47,019 nucleotides of DNA from Neptuniibacter sp. UBA6509 (GCA_002435145.1 DJLT01000090.1:1-47019); one strand, 5' to 3'. Counted from the first letter of the stretch, positions 29,840 to 38,239 are shown. Numbers and translations: made by a program. Notes: generated from the letters alone by a model not told the origin.

Positions 29840-32014
29840 TTATTTAATAAATAACATTTCTGAATATTTAGGGAACGGCCAAGCACTATCGGCAACAAGT
29901 GTTTCCAGTAGATCTCCGTTCTCTCTGATACTGTCCATTAGGGGACGGATTTCATTAGCGCAGAACTTCATATGATCTTCTGCTGAAGCGAAACCAGTTT
30001 CAGCAACGGCAGCAGACAGTTTTTCTACATCAGCCATCATAGCGTCCGCAGTAGTCGCTACTTTTTGCGCAAGACCATTATCAAGGCTTACACCAACACT
30101 AGATGCAGTTGCAATAGTGGATGTTAGTTCTGATAGATAGTTTGCAGCAGCTGGATAAATAGACGTCGTTGCCATATCAATCACAAGTTTTGCTTCTACT
30201 TCAATCGACAAGATGTACTGCTCTGAATAAACTTCATAGCGGCTTTCTAGTTCAACAGGAGTTAGAACACCAGTGCTTTCAAAAAGCTTGATAACTGATT
30301 CTTCTTGTAAAGCAGGAAGAGCGTCAGCTGTTGTTGGAATATTCTTTAAACCGCGTTCTTCGACAGCCTGTGTATGCCATTCTTCAGAGTAGCCGTCGCC
30401 ACCGAAAACAACATTACCATGTTCGTCCATTAGTTCTTTCAGTACAGCAAGTACTGCTTCAGGCTGTTCCAGACCAGAACTCAGTGAAGACTCTAGTTTT
30501 TCTGCAATCCAGTTTAATGAATCTGCCAGCATTGTATTCATGGCAACAAGTGGGCCAGATACAGACTGAGAAGAACCAACCGCACGGAATTCAAAACGGT
30601 TACCAGTGAAAGCGAACGGTGAAGTACGGTTACGATCGCCTGGGTCACGGGTGAAGCCAAGAATTTGATCTAGACCTAGGTCCATTAAACCGCCGCATAC
30701 AGAAGGCTGAAGGTCGCCAGACTGAATCTGCTTGAATACTTTCTCAAGCTGATCGCCTAGGTATACAGACAAAATTGCAGGAGGTGCTTCGTTTGCACCT
30801 AGACGGTGGTCATTTGATGCCGAGGCGATGACTGCGCGAAGTAGTGGGCCAAACAAATGAACACCACGGATTACCGCACCACAGAATAGTAGGAAGTTTA
30901 AGTTTTCTTCAGGTGTATGACCTGGGTCTAGCAGGTTACCTTGAGTCGAGTTACCTACAGACCAGTTAACATGCTTACCTGAACCGTTAATACCAGCAAA
31001 TGGCTTCTCATGAAGTAGAGCAAGGAAGCCATGCTTCTTAGCTGTGTTCTTCATAACAGTCATTAGCAGCTGCTGGTGGTCGGCAGCTACGTTTGCTGCT
31101 TCAAAGTAAGGTGCTATTTCAAATTGACCCGGTGCTACTTCGTTGTGGTGGGTTTTAGCAGGGATGCCTAGCTTGAATAGTTGATCTTCGAAGTCCTGCA
31201 TGAATACTTGAACGCGCTCTGGGATAGCACCGAAGTAATGATCATCAAACTGTTGGCCTTTTGCCGGAGCTGCACCAAATAAGGTACGGCCAGCAAGCAA
31301 TAAGTCAGGTCGGCTGTTAGCAAAATTTTCGTCGACCAAGAAATACTCTTGTTCAGCACCGCAGCTCGAATTAAGAGTGGCAATGTCTGTTTCGCCCATC
31401 AAAGTAAGAACTTTGTTTGCTGCATCGTTCATAGCAGCATTGGAGCGTAGAAGAGGGATTTTCTTATCTAGTGCTTCACCAGTCCACGACATAAATACAC
31501 TTGGTATCATCAATGTCGCACCGTTAGCCGTATTCATAATGTAGGCAGGGCTAGTTGGATCCCATGCAGTATAACCACGTGCAGCATTGGTCATACGTAA
31601 GCTACCATTCGGGAAAGATGATCCGTCTGGTTCACCTTTAATCAGTAGGCTACCTGTAAAATCAGTAATAGCATTGCCATCAGCATTGGTAATAATAAAA
31701 CCATCATGCTTCTCGGCTGTTGCGTTAGTCATCGGGTAAAAAATATGAGAAAAGAATTTAGCTCCTTTTGACATAGCCCAATCTTTCATCGCTGCTGCAA
31801 CAATATCAGCTGTTGCTTGATCTAAAGGCGCACCCGTTTGTACGGTTTTCTTCATCTCTTTGAATGCGTTTTTAGATAAAGCTTCTTCCATTGAGGCTAG
31901 ATTAAATACATCACTAGCCCAAATGCTACTTAGCGGTTTTGGCATCTCTACATCGATAGATTTGCCACTGTTGATCGCACTGATAGATGATAATCTTGAT
32001 GCGTTGCCACTCAT
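29840..32014 (-). CDS. glnN: Type III glutamine synthetase (GlnN)
   Basis: Joins ammonia to glutamate at the cost of ATP. The 724-residue length and sequence are those of GSIII, the large dodecameric form, not the 470-residue GlnA. Signatures include KFFSHIFYPMTNATAEKHDG, the glutamate-binding NEVAPGQFEIAPYFE, the ATP-region HEKPFAGINGSGKHVNWS and ASNDHRLGANEAPPAILS, and the GSIII-type C-terminal helical region. GSIII is common in Bacteroidetes and cyanobacteria and patchy in gammaproteobacteria. The upstream region has a sigma-54 promoter and two NtrC-like sites, so expression is probably induced by nitrogen limitation. Confidence 0.95.
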   Translation of the reverse strand: MSGNASRLSSISAINSGKSIDVEMPKPLSSIWASDVFNLASMEEALSKNAFKEMKKTVQTGAPLDQATADIVAAAMKDWAMSKGAKFFSHIFYPMTNATAEKHDGFIITNADGNAITDFTGSLLIKGEPDGSSFPNGSLRMTNAARGYTAWDPTSPAYIMNTANGATLMIPSVFMSWTGEALDKKIPLLRSNAAMNDAANKVLTLMGETDIATLNSSCGAEQEYFLVDENFANSRPDLLLAGRTLFGAAPAKGQQFDDHYFGAIPERVQVFMQDFEDQLFKLGIPAKTHHNEVAPGQFEIAPYFEAANVAADHQQLLMTVMKNTAKKHGFLALLHEKPFAGINGSGKHVNWSVGNSTQGNLLDPGHTPEENLNFLLFCGAVIRGVHLFGPLLRAVIASASNDHRLGANEAPPAILSVYLGDQLEKVFKQIQSGDLQPSVCGGLMDLGLDQILGFTRDPGDRNRTSPFAFTGNRFEFRAVGSSQSVSGPLVAMNTMLADSLNWIAEKLESSLSSGLEQPEAVLAVLKELMDEHGNVVFGGDGYSEEWHTQAVEERGLKNIPTTADALPALQEESVIKLFESTGVLTPVELESRYEVYSEQYILSIEVEAKLVIDMATTSIYPAAANYLSELTSTIATASSVGVSLDNGLAQKVATTADAMMADVEKLSAAVAETGFASAEDHMKFCANEIRPLMDSIRENGDLLETLVADSAWPFPKYSEMLFIK

Positions 32015-32116
32015 TATTTTACCCCAAAAAAGTTATTCAATACTTGTATATACCCGCACACTAAATGTTTCAAAGCATGCGGAAGCACACGGTTATCCGA
32101 TTTTTAATATTTATTT

Positions 32117-32132
32117 AGCAATTTTTAGACCA
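32117..32132 (-). promoter_or_regulatory. Sigma-54 promoter of glnN
   Basis: On the minus strand TGGTCTAAAAATTGCT matches the sigma-54 consensus (TGGCAYRNNNNTTGCW) at the invariant GG (-24) and GC (-12) with exact spacing, and at 10 of 12 defined positions. It would start transcription near 32106, giving a leader of about 90 bases. Confidence 0.65.
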
Positions 32133-32203
32133 GAAGGTTAAAGCTTGAAAAATATGGAAAAAATACTGATTAAAGGTGCTTTTTGTAAAGTTGTGATTAG
32201 TCC

Positions 32204-32241
32204 TGCATTTTATTGGTGCAATTATGCACTATTTTGAAGCG
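32204..32241 (-). promoter_or_regulatory. Two NtrC-like binding sites upstream of glnN
   Basis: TGCATTTTATTGGTGCA (32204-32220) has a perfect TGGTGCA half-site and a TGCA partner; TGCACTATTTTGAAGCG (32225-32241) has a 6/7 half-site. The centres are 21 bases apart, two helical turns, and lie about 106 and 127 bases before the predicted sigma-54 start, the usual distance for an NtrC enhancer. Confidence 0.6.
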
Positions 32242-32491
32242 TTTTGCTGCGCAATATATCTATTAGGTTCATGTCTTCAGAATAGGGTAGATGAGAATTG
32301 TAAATTTTATTTTTTTTTATTAATTGCTAGCTTCTTATGATGATTGTGCCGAGGTGTTTGAGGGTGAATTCTATTGCGCATGATGTTGAAGTCTTGATCA
32401 TGAGTTGTTAATTGAAAGTGCCTAGGCTAGTGTGTCGTAGTTTTGGTTACCCTAGAAAAGGGTTGTCTTTAATATCTTATAAGTCCTGTAT
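32242..32491. other. Divergent intergenic region (glnN / wHTH regulator)
   Basis: The remainder of the 477-base gap between the divergent genes. AT-rich; no further gene or clear promoter elements recognised. Confidence 0.3.
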
Positions 32492-33424
32492 ATGACCTGT
32501 CGTAGTTTATCCCTTAGTTGGTTGTCTATTTTCTATTTATGCTTTGTTAGCAATTCGCTGTTTGCTGGAGATGAGCAAAAGCAGTTAGCTGAACGTTATG
32601 TTGATGAGCAATTATCAGTGCTACAGCAGACGATTGTAGAGAGAAGGGAAACCGACCTACGGATTAAAATTGCCTCAACCCCGCTTTTTGATGCGCTGGC
32701 AGTATGGGAACCTAATGGTCACTTGATGTTTCCAGAGAAAGCGTCAGACACCTATATTGATGATTATATCTTCTTGCGCAGTGAATCTAGATTAGAAGCG
32801 TTACTGGCATCAACCGATAAAACAGCTTGGGAGCGTTATGATGTTAATTCCGCTTCTCTGCTTTATTGTCAGCGCAGTACGTTTGCGTTGTCGATTTGTG
32901 CTGTGATCAAAACGGATGAACTGGCTGTAGCGATAGAGACCACTAAAGAGGAGCTTCTTTCAGGCCTTTTCCCTTCAGATCGTGTAACGCTATCTGTAAT
33001 AGAGTATTTGCTAATCACGTTAATCATTGTTTTAGCATTTGTCGGTTGGAGAGTCGGTTGGAGAGTCGGTTGGAAAGTGCTTTATCGCAAGAATGCGCCG
33101 GCAGCCAAATCTGAACCACGGAGTACTTTGCGTATGGCGGATATGGAAATTGATCCTAAACGTATGCTTATTATGCGGGATGAGCTGACTGCGAATATAA
33201 CGGTACGTGATTTAAAACTCTTAAGTTGTTTTGTTGAACGTCCGGATGAAGTGTTATCTAAAGATATTCTTTACGATGCAGGCTGGGGGCGAGATTTTGT
33301 TCCAAGTAGCCGCGCATTAGAACAACATATTATGACGCTACGTAAAAAGATAGATCCAGAACGTAAGCGTAAAAGGTTGATTGAAACAGTCCATGGACAT
33401 GGCTACCGCTTCCCTTCTGTGTAA
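32492..33424 (+). CDS. Membrane-bound winged-helix transcriptional regulator with N-terminal periplasmic sensor
   Basis: A 310-residue one-component regulator. Residues 7-25 are a signal or first membrane helix (LSWLSIFYLCFVSNSLFAG); 26-165 are a predicted periplasmic sensor with two cysteines (126 and 136); 168-186 are a membrane helix (LSVIEYLLITLIIVLAFVGW); 212-308 are an OmpR/PhoB-type winged helix (MEIDPKRMLIMRDELTANITVRDLKLLSCF ... LEQHIMTLRKKIDPERKRKRLIETVHGHGYRF). ToxR and CadC place the DNA-binding domain first, so this order is reversed. A 12-base unit repeated three times encodes VGWRVGWRVGWK at the inner membrane face. nosR follows on the same strand after 205 bases, but a functional link is only possible. 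Confidence 0.82.
   Translation: MTCRSLSLSWLSIFYLCFVSNSLFAGDEQKQLAERYVDEQLSVLQQTIVERRETDLRIKIASTPLFDALAVWEPNGHLMFPEKASDTYIDDYIFLRSESRLEALLASTDKTAWERYDVNSASLLYCQRSTFALSICAVIKTDELAVAIETTKEELLSGLFPSDRVTLSVIEYLLITLIIVLAFVGWRVGWRVGWKVLYRKNAPAAKSEPRSTLRMADMEIDPKRMLIMRDELTANITVRDLKLLSCFVERPDEVLSKDILYDAGWGRDFVPSSRALEQHIMTLRKKIDPERKRKRLIETVHGHGYRFPSV
33041..33076 (+). repeat. Three 12-bp tandem repeats inside the regulator gene
   Basis: GTCGGTTGGAGA occurs at 33041 and 33053 exactly, then GTCGGTTGGAAA at 33065. In frame they encode VGWR-VGWR-VGWK, just after the membrane helix. Copy-number change would lengthen or shorten the linker by four residues without breaking the frame. Confidence 0.9.
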
Positions 33425-33498
33425 CCTTACTAATTTTTAAAGCTCTGGTAACTGTTTATGACCGTTGCTGATTGTATCTGCCTGTTTTATGGTAACTG

Positions 33499-33511
33499 AT
33501 TGATTATCAAT
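33499..33511. promoter_or_regulatory. Short palindrome upstream of nosR
   Basis: ATTGAT-T-ATCAAT, a 13-base inverted repeat about 120 bases before the nosR start. It looks like an FNR/DNR half-site pair, but the centre is one base instead of four, so it is not a standard FNR box. Confidence 0.25.
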
Positions 33512-33580
33512 ACTTTTGCATCTTTCTTTTAAAATTCTGACAACCTGATCCCACTTATCCTTTTAAATACTTCAATCATT

Positions 33581-33598
33581 CAGAAGGTTTTCCTTCTG
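33581..33598 (+). terminator. Small stem-loop between the regulator gene and nosR
   Basis: A 7-bp stem (CAGAAGG / CCTTCTG) with a TTTT loop, 32 bases before nosR. There is no T run after it, so it may be a weak terminator of the regulator gene or a leader structure of nosR. Confidence 0.3.
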
Positions 33599-33629
33599 GT
33601 TATTCGGTGTATTTAGAAAGGGTTTTATT

Positions 33630-35811
33630 GTGCTTAAAACTGGCCTCTCTTTTGTTGTTGTCCCTATCTTAATTCTATTCTTATCAATGCCTGCTTGGGC
33701 GGGTGGAGATCTGAGTGGCTGGCAGCCTAAAGTTGTTAGCGTTATGGATAAGGTCAAGTTAGAAGCGATCTATACAGATCCTTTTGTGGTGGGTGACAAG
33801 GATGAAGATGTCGCAGTATGGCCTCTCTATAAACAGGAAGTCACAGGCCAAAATCTGGTTGGTTATATCTATGAGTCTATTGAGTTTTCGTCAATCCCTG
33901 GGTTTATGGGGGTGCCTTATAACGTATTAGTTGTGTTAGGACTTAAAGGCGAGTTTCTGGATGCGCGTGTTTTATATCATCGTGAGCCCATGTTTATTGA
34001 GGGGTATGGTGAAAAACCGATGCATGATTTTGTCGCTCAATATAGTGGTCTATCACTTACTGCAAAATATTAAGTTTAGTGATAAGCATGGGCAGAAGAA
34101 AAACAATGATTCTAAAAATATCTACTTAGATGGTTTGACCGGAGCGACCGCCTCTATAAGAGTTCTTAACCAAACGCTTTTCTCTTCAGCGCTCAAGGTG
34201 GCTAGAGCCAAACTCGGTTTTGGTGGGGGTAAAGATCCAGACTTGATTGCTAAGATTGATCAAGATGTTTTTATGAAGATGAGCTGGCAGGAGCTGTTTG
34301 AGGCAGGGCTGATACATAAGGCTGTGTTTAGCAATCAGGAGGTAGAGTCATTATTTATAGGTAGCCGTAATGAGGGTAAAGACAGTGTGGCAATGCAGCA
34401 CCCTAAACAAAGTTTCATTGAGCTGTATGTTATGGATCTGGCGATTCCCACATTAGGGCGCAATCTTTTAACTGATGAGTCATGGGCATTTTTACAAGAA
34501 AATTTAGAAGCTGGAGATCATGCGATTTTATCGGTAAGCCAGGGCCGTTATTCTTTCAGGGATGTCGACTTCTTGCGTGGAGGTATTTCAGACCGGTTGT
34601 TGCTTCGACAAGAAGGTCTGCCCATTGAAATGCGAGACTTAGATCTTAACGATCGTTTAGATATGTTAAATCCTGAGTATAAGATCAATTTACCTGAAGA
34701 GTTGTCTACGGCTGAATGGATGGTCTATCGCGTGATAGGCACAGCGGGTTTAGATATTGCCCTGCCTTTAGATTTTGACCTATCTGTTGTACGTGATGAG
34801 ACTAAAACGTACATGGCTTCAGATCCCCGAAGTTTAGAGTTTTCCTACCAAGTGCCATCTTCCTATTACTTTGAACCGGACCCAAATAACAAAACGTGGA
34901 AATCCATTTGGACAGATAGGTTATGGGAAGTCAGTACTTTAACAGTCGGCGTTCTCACGTTATTTACTATTTTAATGAAGCCGAACTGGGTTACTCGATA
35001 CCCCGTAGCTTTCTCCGCTTTTAGAACCGGCTATCTATTATTTACACTGTTCTTTATCGGGTTTTACGCACAAGGCCAGTTATCTATTGTTAACATCACA
35101 GGGGCGATTCAGTCATTGTTTGCAGGGGGAAATCTAAATTTCTTTTTGTATGACCCTATGACAACACTTCTTTGGTTATTTGTCGGGTTTAGTTTCTTTA
35201 TATGGGGAAGAGGGACTTTTTGTGGTTGGCTGTGCCCGTTCGGAGCGCTTCAAGAGTTGGTTAGCAAAATGCTCTCTTTTTTAAAAATTAAGCAGCTAAA
35301 TCCTTGCGATAAATGGGATGCGTGGTTAAAAAAGCTAAAGTATCTCATTTTAGCCATGATTATTGCTGCCGCATTCTTTTCTCCGATTTGGACCGATCGT
35401 TTAGTTGAGATAGAGCCCTTCAAAACCAGTATCACGTTTTATTATGAGCGTTCATGGCCATTTGTTCTTTGGGCAGTAGTGATGGTGCTGTTAAGTAGCG
35501 TTGTATATAAAGGGTACTGTCGCTATTTGTGTCCATTGGGTGCTGCAATGGCAGTCCTGGGACGTGTTCGAATCTTTAACTGGTTGCCACGTCGTGATGA
35601 ATGCGGATCACCTTGCCAACTGTGCAAGCATCGGTGTGAGTATGAAGCGATAGAAAAAAAGGGGACGATTGATTATAACGAGTGTTTCCAGTGCTTAGAA
35701 TGTGTCGTGATTCATGACAGTGATGAGATGTGTGTACCACTCATTATCGATAAACGTGGTGGACGAAAACTGAAACAGACTGATAACGCAGATTTGATCG
35801 CCTCATGCTGA
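33630..35811 (+). pseudogene. nosR: NosR, regulator of nitrous oxide reductase, frameshifted
   Basis: NosR is a membrane flavo-iron-sulfur protein needed to express and power nitrous oxide reductase. Here it is in two frames. The first piece (GTG 33630 to TAA 34073) has a signal peptide and the start of the periplasmic FMN domain (to HDFVAQYSGLSLTA). The second, one base forward, continues NIKFSDKHGQKKN and holds the flavinylation motif DGLTGATAS, several membrane helices, the NapH-like CGWLCPFGALQE and CRYLCPLGA motifs, and the ferredoxin-like tail CGSPCQLCKHRC ... CFQCLECVVIHDSDEMC. An extra base near the AAAA at about 34062-34065 (GCAAAATATTAAG) explains the break; joined, the protein is about 726 residues, the normal NosR length. 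No nosZ or other nos gene follows. Confidence 0.85.
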
Positions 35812-35878
35812 TAGACATAAAAATAATAGGGATTAGTAATCATAAAGGGAGAGGGCAGAAGGATAAGGGGCAGAAAAG

Positions 35879-35954
35879 TGGTGCCGGTAGGTGGAGTCGA
35901 ACCACAAGCAACCTTGAACATGGCGCTATCGCTATGCAAATCTTACTTACCGGC
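35879..35954 (-). ncRNA. tRNA-like sequence of 76 nt with unusual middle
   Basis: On the minus strand this stretch is exactly 76 nt. It has a perfect 7-bp acceptor stem (GCCGGTA / TACCGGC), discriminator A and encoded CCA end, and a T arm with the canonical TTCGACT loop and four paired bases (GTGG / CCAC). But the D loop lacks GG, no normal anticodon stem forms at positions 27-43, and position 33 is not T. It is a decayed tRNA, a mosaic, or a tRNA-mimicking RNA. The rest of 35812-36149 holds no gene that I can see. Confidence 0.45.
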
Positions 35955-36149
35955 ACTAAAGGACGTCTATTTTTCTCGCTGGGACTTTAGTATAGATCAA
36001 GAATAGATAAATGCAGGTTTTATACGAAGGTTTAATGAAAGAAGTTTTAGTAAGTAGATTATTGAAGAAGAAAAGGTAAGGAAAAAGGTAGGTTGGAAGC
36101 TTACAAGGCTTTTAATCATAGATAGGCTAGTAGCATAGAAAGAAGAAAC

Positions 36150-36203
36150 CCTATTTCAATTGCGGCTCAGCAGGTGAGTCGTTTTAAGCCGCAATTAAAT
36201 AGG
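36150..36203 (-). promoter_or_regulatory. Hairpin overlapping the end of arfA
   Basis: A 17-bp stem with one bulged base (arms 36150-36167 and 36187-36203) around a 19-base loop that begins with the arfA stop codon. The last six arfA codons form the 5' arm on the minus strand. After the stem comes GGGTTTCTTCTTTC, moderately T-rich. It could act as a terminator or RNase III target that removes the stop codon, as in E. coli arfA. Confidence 0.75.
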
Positions 36204-36411
36204 ACTCCCGTCCTTTATGTTTATCTTTACGCTTGTAAGTTCCTTTGCCCTTTTTAGCTTTGACTACTTGGGATTTAAATAGCTTGGATGTCACTAATGC
36301 CGCTAAATGGTTATCGCGGATTGTACCTCGTCCGGTATCAACGGATTGAAGGCGAGCATCATTTCCTTGTTTAACTAACTTAGCAGAGGTCTGCTGCTGT
36401 TTATTTTTCAT
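36184..36411 (-). CDS. arfA: Alternative ribosome-rescue factor ArfA
   Basis: ArfA frees ribosomes stalled on messages without a stop codon by recruiting RF2, acting when tmRNA is overloaded. The 75-residue protein has the family core GTIRDNHLAALVTSKLFKSQ and VKAKKGKGTYKRKDKHKG, matching the E. coli IKDNAIEALLHDPLF ... KKGKGSYMRKGKHG stretch. The N-terminus has about 20 extra residues (QQQTSAKLVKQGNDARLQSV). The 3' end is folded into a hairpin that would yield a stopless message whose product tmRNA tags, so active protein accumulates only when tmRNA fails (mechanism known in E. coli; its use here is inferred). Confidence 0.88.
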   Translation of the reverse strand: MKNKQQQTSAKLVKQGNDARLQSVDTGRGTIRDNHLAALVTSKLFKSQVVKAKKGKGTYKRKDKHKGRESYLIAA

Positions 36412-36511
36412 GTGTGTACCTTTTTTAAAATATAGTGGTTCCTAGAACAGTCTTGTGTTGATGAAGAAATCAGTGATGGGGTGTTTGATACTTATCCGTA
36501 GATATCTTCGT

Positions 36512-37090
36512 CTAATCAATCTGTTTTATGACGCTGGCAGGTACGCCTGCGACTAGACAGTTTTTATCGACATCTTTGGTAACAATGGCGCCCGCAGCAA
36601 TAACTGCATTGCAGCCGATGGTGACGCCGGGAAGAATCTGGGCACCCATGCCAATCCACACATTATCGCCGATTGTGATTGGTTTTGCATAGGTTTCACC
36701 TTTTCCGCGCAACTGAGGTGAAAGTGGGTGGCTGGTGGTGCTTAAGGTTACGCCGGGTCCTAACATGACATCGTCGCCTATTTTGACCGGCGCTGCATCC
36801 AAAATAACGCAGTTATGATTGGCATAAAAGTTACGACCTAGATGAATGTTGTATCCATAGTCACACTGAAACATCGCCTCGATTGTGGGCTTAGGCGCTT
36901 TACCTAAAAGAGAACTTAACTTCTGTTGCCGTTTGCCTTTTTGGTCTGGGTGCAGCTGATTGAATTCAAAGCATAAAGCTTTAGCGCGCTTCCGCTCGTT
37001 TACTAATTCTGAGTCAAGCGCATTAAATACTTCACCGGCCAACATCTTCTCTTTGTTTGTTTTCATCTGTTTATACTTTCTTGCATCCAT
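36512..37090 (-). CDS. maa: Maltose O-acetyltransferase family protein
   Basis: A 192-residue left-handed beta-helix acetyltransferase of the LacA/Maa type that acetylates sugars with acetyl-CoA. It has the Maa opening KEKMLAGEVFNALDSELVNERKRAK, the hexapeptide-repeat domain (NCVILDAAPVKIGDDVMLGP), the catalytic histidine in TTSHPL, and the closing GNNVWIG-like IGDNVWIGMGAQILPGV and AAGAIVTKDV. The ATG at 37066 would match the usual start (MKTNKEKML) and has AAGAAAG upstream; the ATG at 37090 adds eight residues. Divergent from the M50 protease gene. Confidence 0.9.
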   Translation of the reverse strand: MDARKYKQMKTNKEKMLAGEVFNALDSELVNERKRAKALCFEFNQLHPDQKGKRQQKLSSLLGKAPKPTIEAMFQCDYGYNIHLGRNFYANHNCVILDAAPVKIGDDVMLGPGVTLSTTSHPLSPQLRGKGETYAKPITIGDNVWIGMGAQILPGVTIGCNAVIAAGAIVTKDVDKNCLVAGVPASVIKQID

Positions 37091-37142
37091 AACTTGCTAC
37101 ATAATGCGCGCTTAATTATCTGGATATAGCAGGCACTTTTTC

Positions 37143-38237
37143 TTGCAGTTACTACGAATCGATTGTTTAGGCCGCGAGCTTCGATTAGAAGGCTCAATGG
37201 CTGGTTGGCAGGCATTGTACTGGGATAATCAACTGGTGTCTCAGCACGATGCTAAGGCTGACCCTAGCGAAACACCTGTTCACCATTTTAAATTACAGGC
37301 AGGTGATCAAGAGCTTAACTGTGAGTTACATCTAAAGCTTAATTGGCAGCCGTTTGAGCTTGCATATTCGCTGCATGTTGATGATGGCCAAACTCAGCAA
37401 GAGTTAAGTCAAGGAAAGCTAGGCGAAAAAGATATTGAGCAACAAGTGGTAGAAGATAGGCCAAAACAGCCGAATAAGATTAGTATTATTGGTCTGGGTT
37501 CTCTCGGATTAAAGCTGTTTAAAAGTGCCAAAGTCATAAAATTATTGTTTGCAGCTGGGAGCTTAGCCGCTTACACATGGCTCTTCTCCATTGAGTTTGC
37601 GATAGCCCTGATACTTTGCCTAGTTTTTCATGAATATGGCCATATTCGCGCTATGAAGCGTTTTGGTTTGAAAACAAAAGGGATATACCTTATCCCTTTT
37701 GTGGGCGGATTGGCTCTCTCTGATGATCGCATAAATACACGTTGGCAAGATGTTTATATATCGATCATGGGGCCGTTCTTTGGTTTGATCTTGTCTTGCG
37801 TTTGCTTAGTAGTTTATTGGATTACCGATGTCGAGCTATTCGCAGGTTTGGCTGCTTTTAATGCCTTGCTCAATCTTTTTAACCTTTTGCCCGTTTTGCC
37901 ATTAGATGGTGGTCATGTACTTAAAAGCATCGCTTTTTCAGTTAATTCTGTATTTGGATTAATTTGCTGTGTCCTAGGTGCTGTTGCGGGTGTGGCGGTG
38001 AGCTATTACTTTAATCTTACTCTGTTGGGTTTTCTGCTAGCAGTAGGAAGTATTGAGATTATTTTTGAATGGAAGCGTCGTCACTTCAGTGATCTTTTAC
38101 CTTTAGATCGTTACGGCCAGATAGTCTCTGCTCTATGGTACTTCCTAACCGTTGGAGGGTTGTGCACTATCATTTGGGTACTTGGGAACAGTGGCAGTGA
38201 AGCCTTAGCTTTACCGCTTAAAATTCTAGGAAGCTAG
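37143..38237 (+). CDS. Site-2-protease-like (M50) membrane metalloprotease
   Basis: A 364-residue intramembrane zinc protease. The zinc-binding HEYGH (about residues 163-167) lies in a membrane helix (IALILCLVFHEYGHIRAMKRF), and the third ligand is in NLFNLLPVLPLDGGHVLKS (aspartate near 255), the NPDG-like motif of the family. About five to six membrane helices are present. The N-terminal 110 residues are soluble and of unknown role (possibly sensing or substrate recognition). The start codon appears to be TTG at 37143, without a strong binding site, so it is uncertain. The helicase gene starts two bases after the stop; functional link unknown. Confidence 0.82.
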   Translation: MQLLRIDCLGRELRLEGSMAGWQALYWDNQLVSQHDAKADPSETPVHHFKLQAGDQELNCELHLKLNWQPFELAYSLHVDDGQTQQELSQGKLGEKDIEQQVVEDRPKQPNKISIIGLGSLGLKLFKSAKVIKLLFAAGSLAAYTWLFSIEFAIALILCLVFHEYGHIRAMKRFGLKTKGIYLIPFVGGLALSDDRINTRWQDVYISIMGPFFGLILSCVCLVVYWITDVELFAGLAAFNALLNLFNLLPVLPLDGGHVLKSIAFSVNSVFGLICCVLGAVAGVAVSYYFNLTLLGFLLAVGSIEIIFEWKRRHFSDLLPLDRYGQIVSALWYFLTVGGLCTIIWVLGNSGSEALALPLKILGS

Positions 38238-38239
38238 CG

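Noticed and set aside
22543-29840. Chromosomal integron cassette array (many small same-strand genes, GNATs, DUFs)
   Set aside because: No integrase in view and no consistent attC pairs. A few GTTRRRY-like words (near 25370 and 27702) lack matching partners and the imperfect palindromes expected.
33499-33511. FNR/DNR box controlling nosR
   Set aside because: The half-sites are separated by one base instead of four; kept only as a low-confidence palindrome.
34055-34080. Programmed frameshift in nosR
   Set aside because: No recognised slippery sequence, stimulatory pseudoknot or internal binding site; NosR is not known to use frameshifting.
33961-34100. ATG at 33961 as the start of a separate NapH-like gene
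   Set aside because: The first 35 or so codons overlap the clearly NosR-like upstream frame and translate to non-family sequence; a frameshifted nosR explains both frames.
35879-35954. Suppressor tRNA that could read the nearby in-frame stops
   Set aside because: No anticodon loop with CTA or TTA forms; the anticodon arm is not foldable at all.
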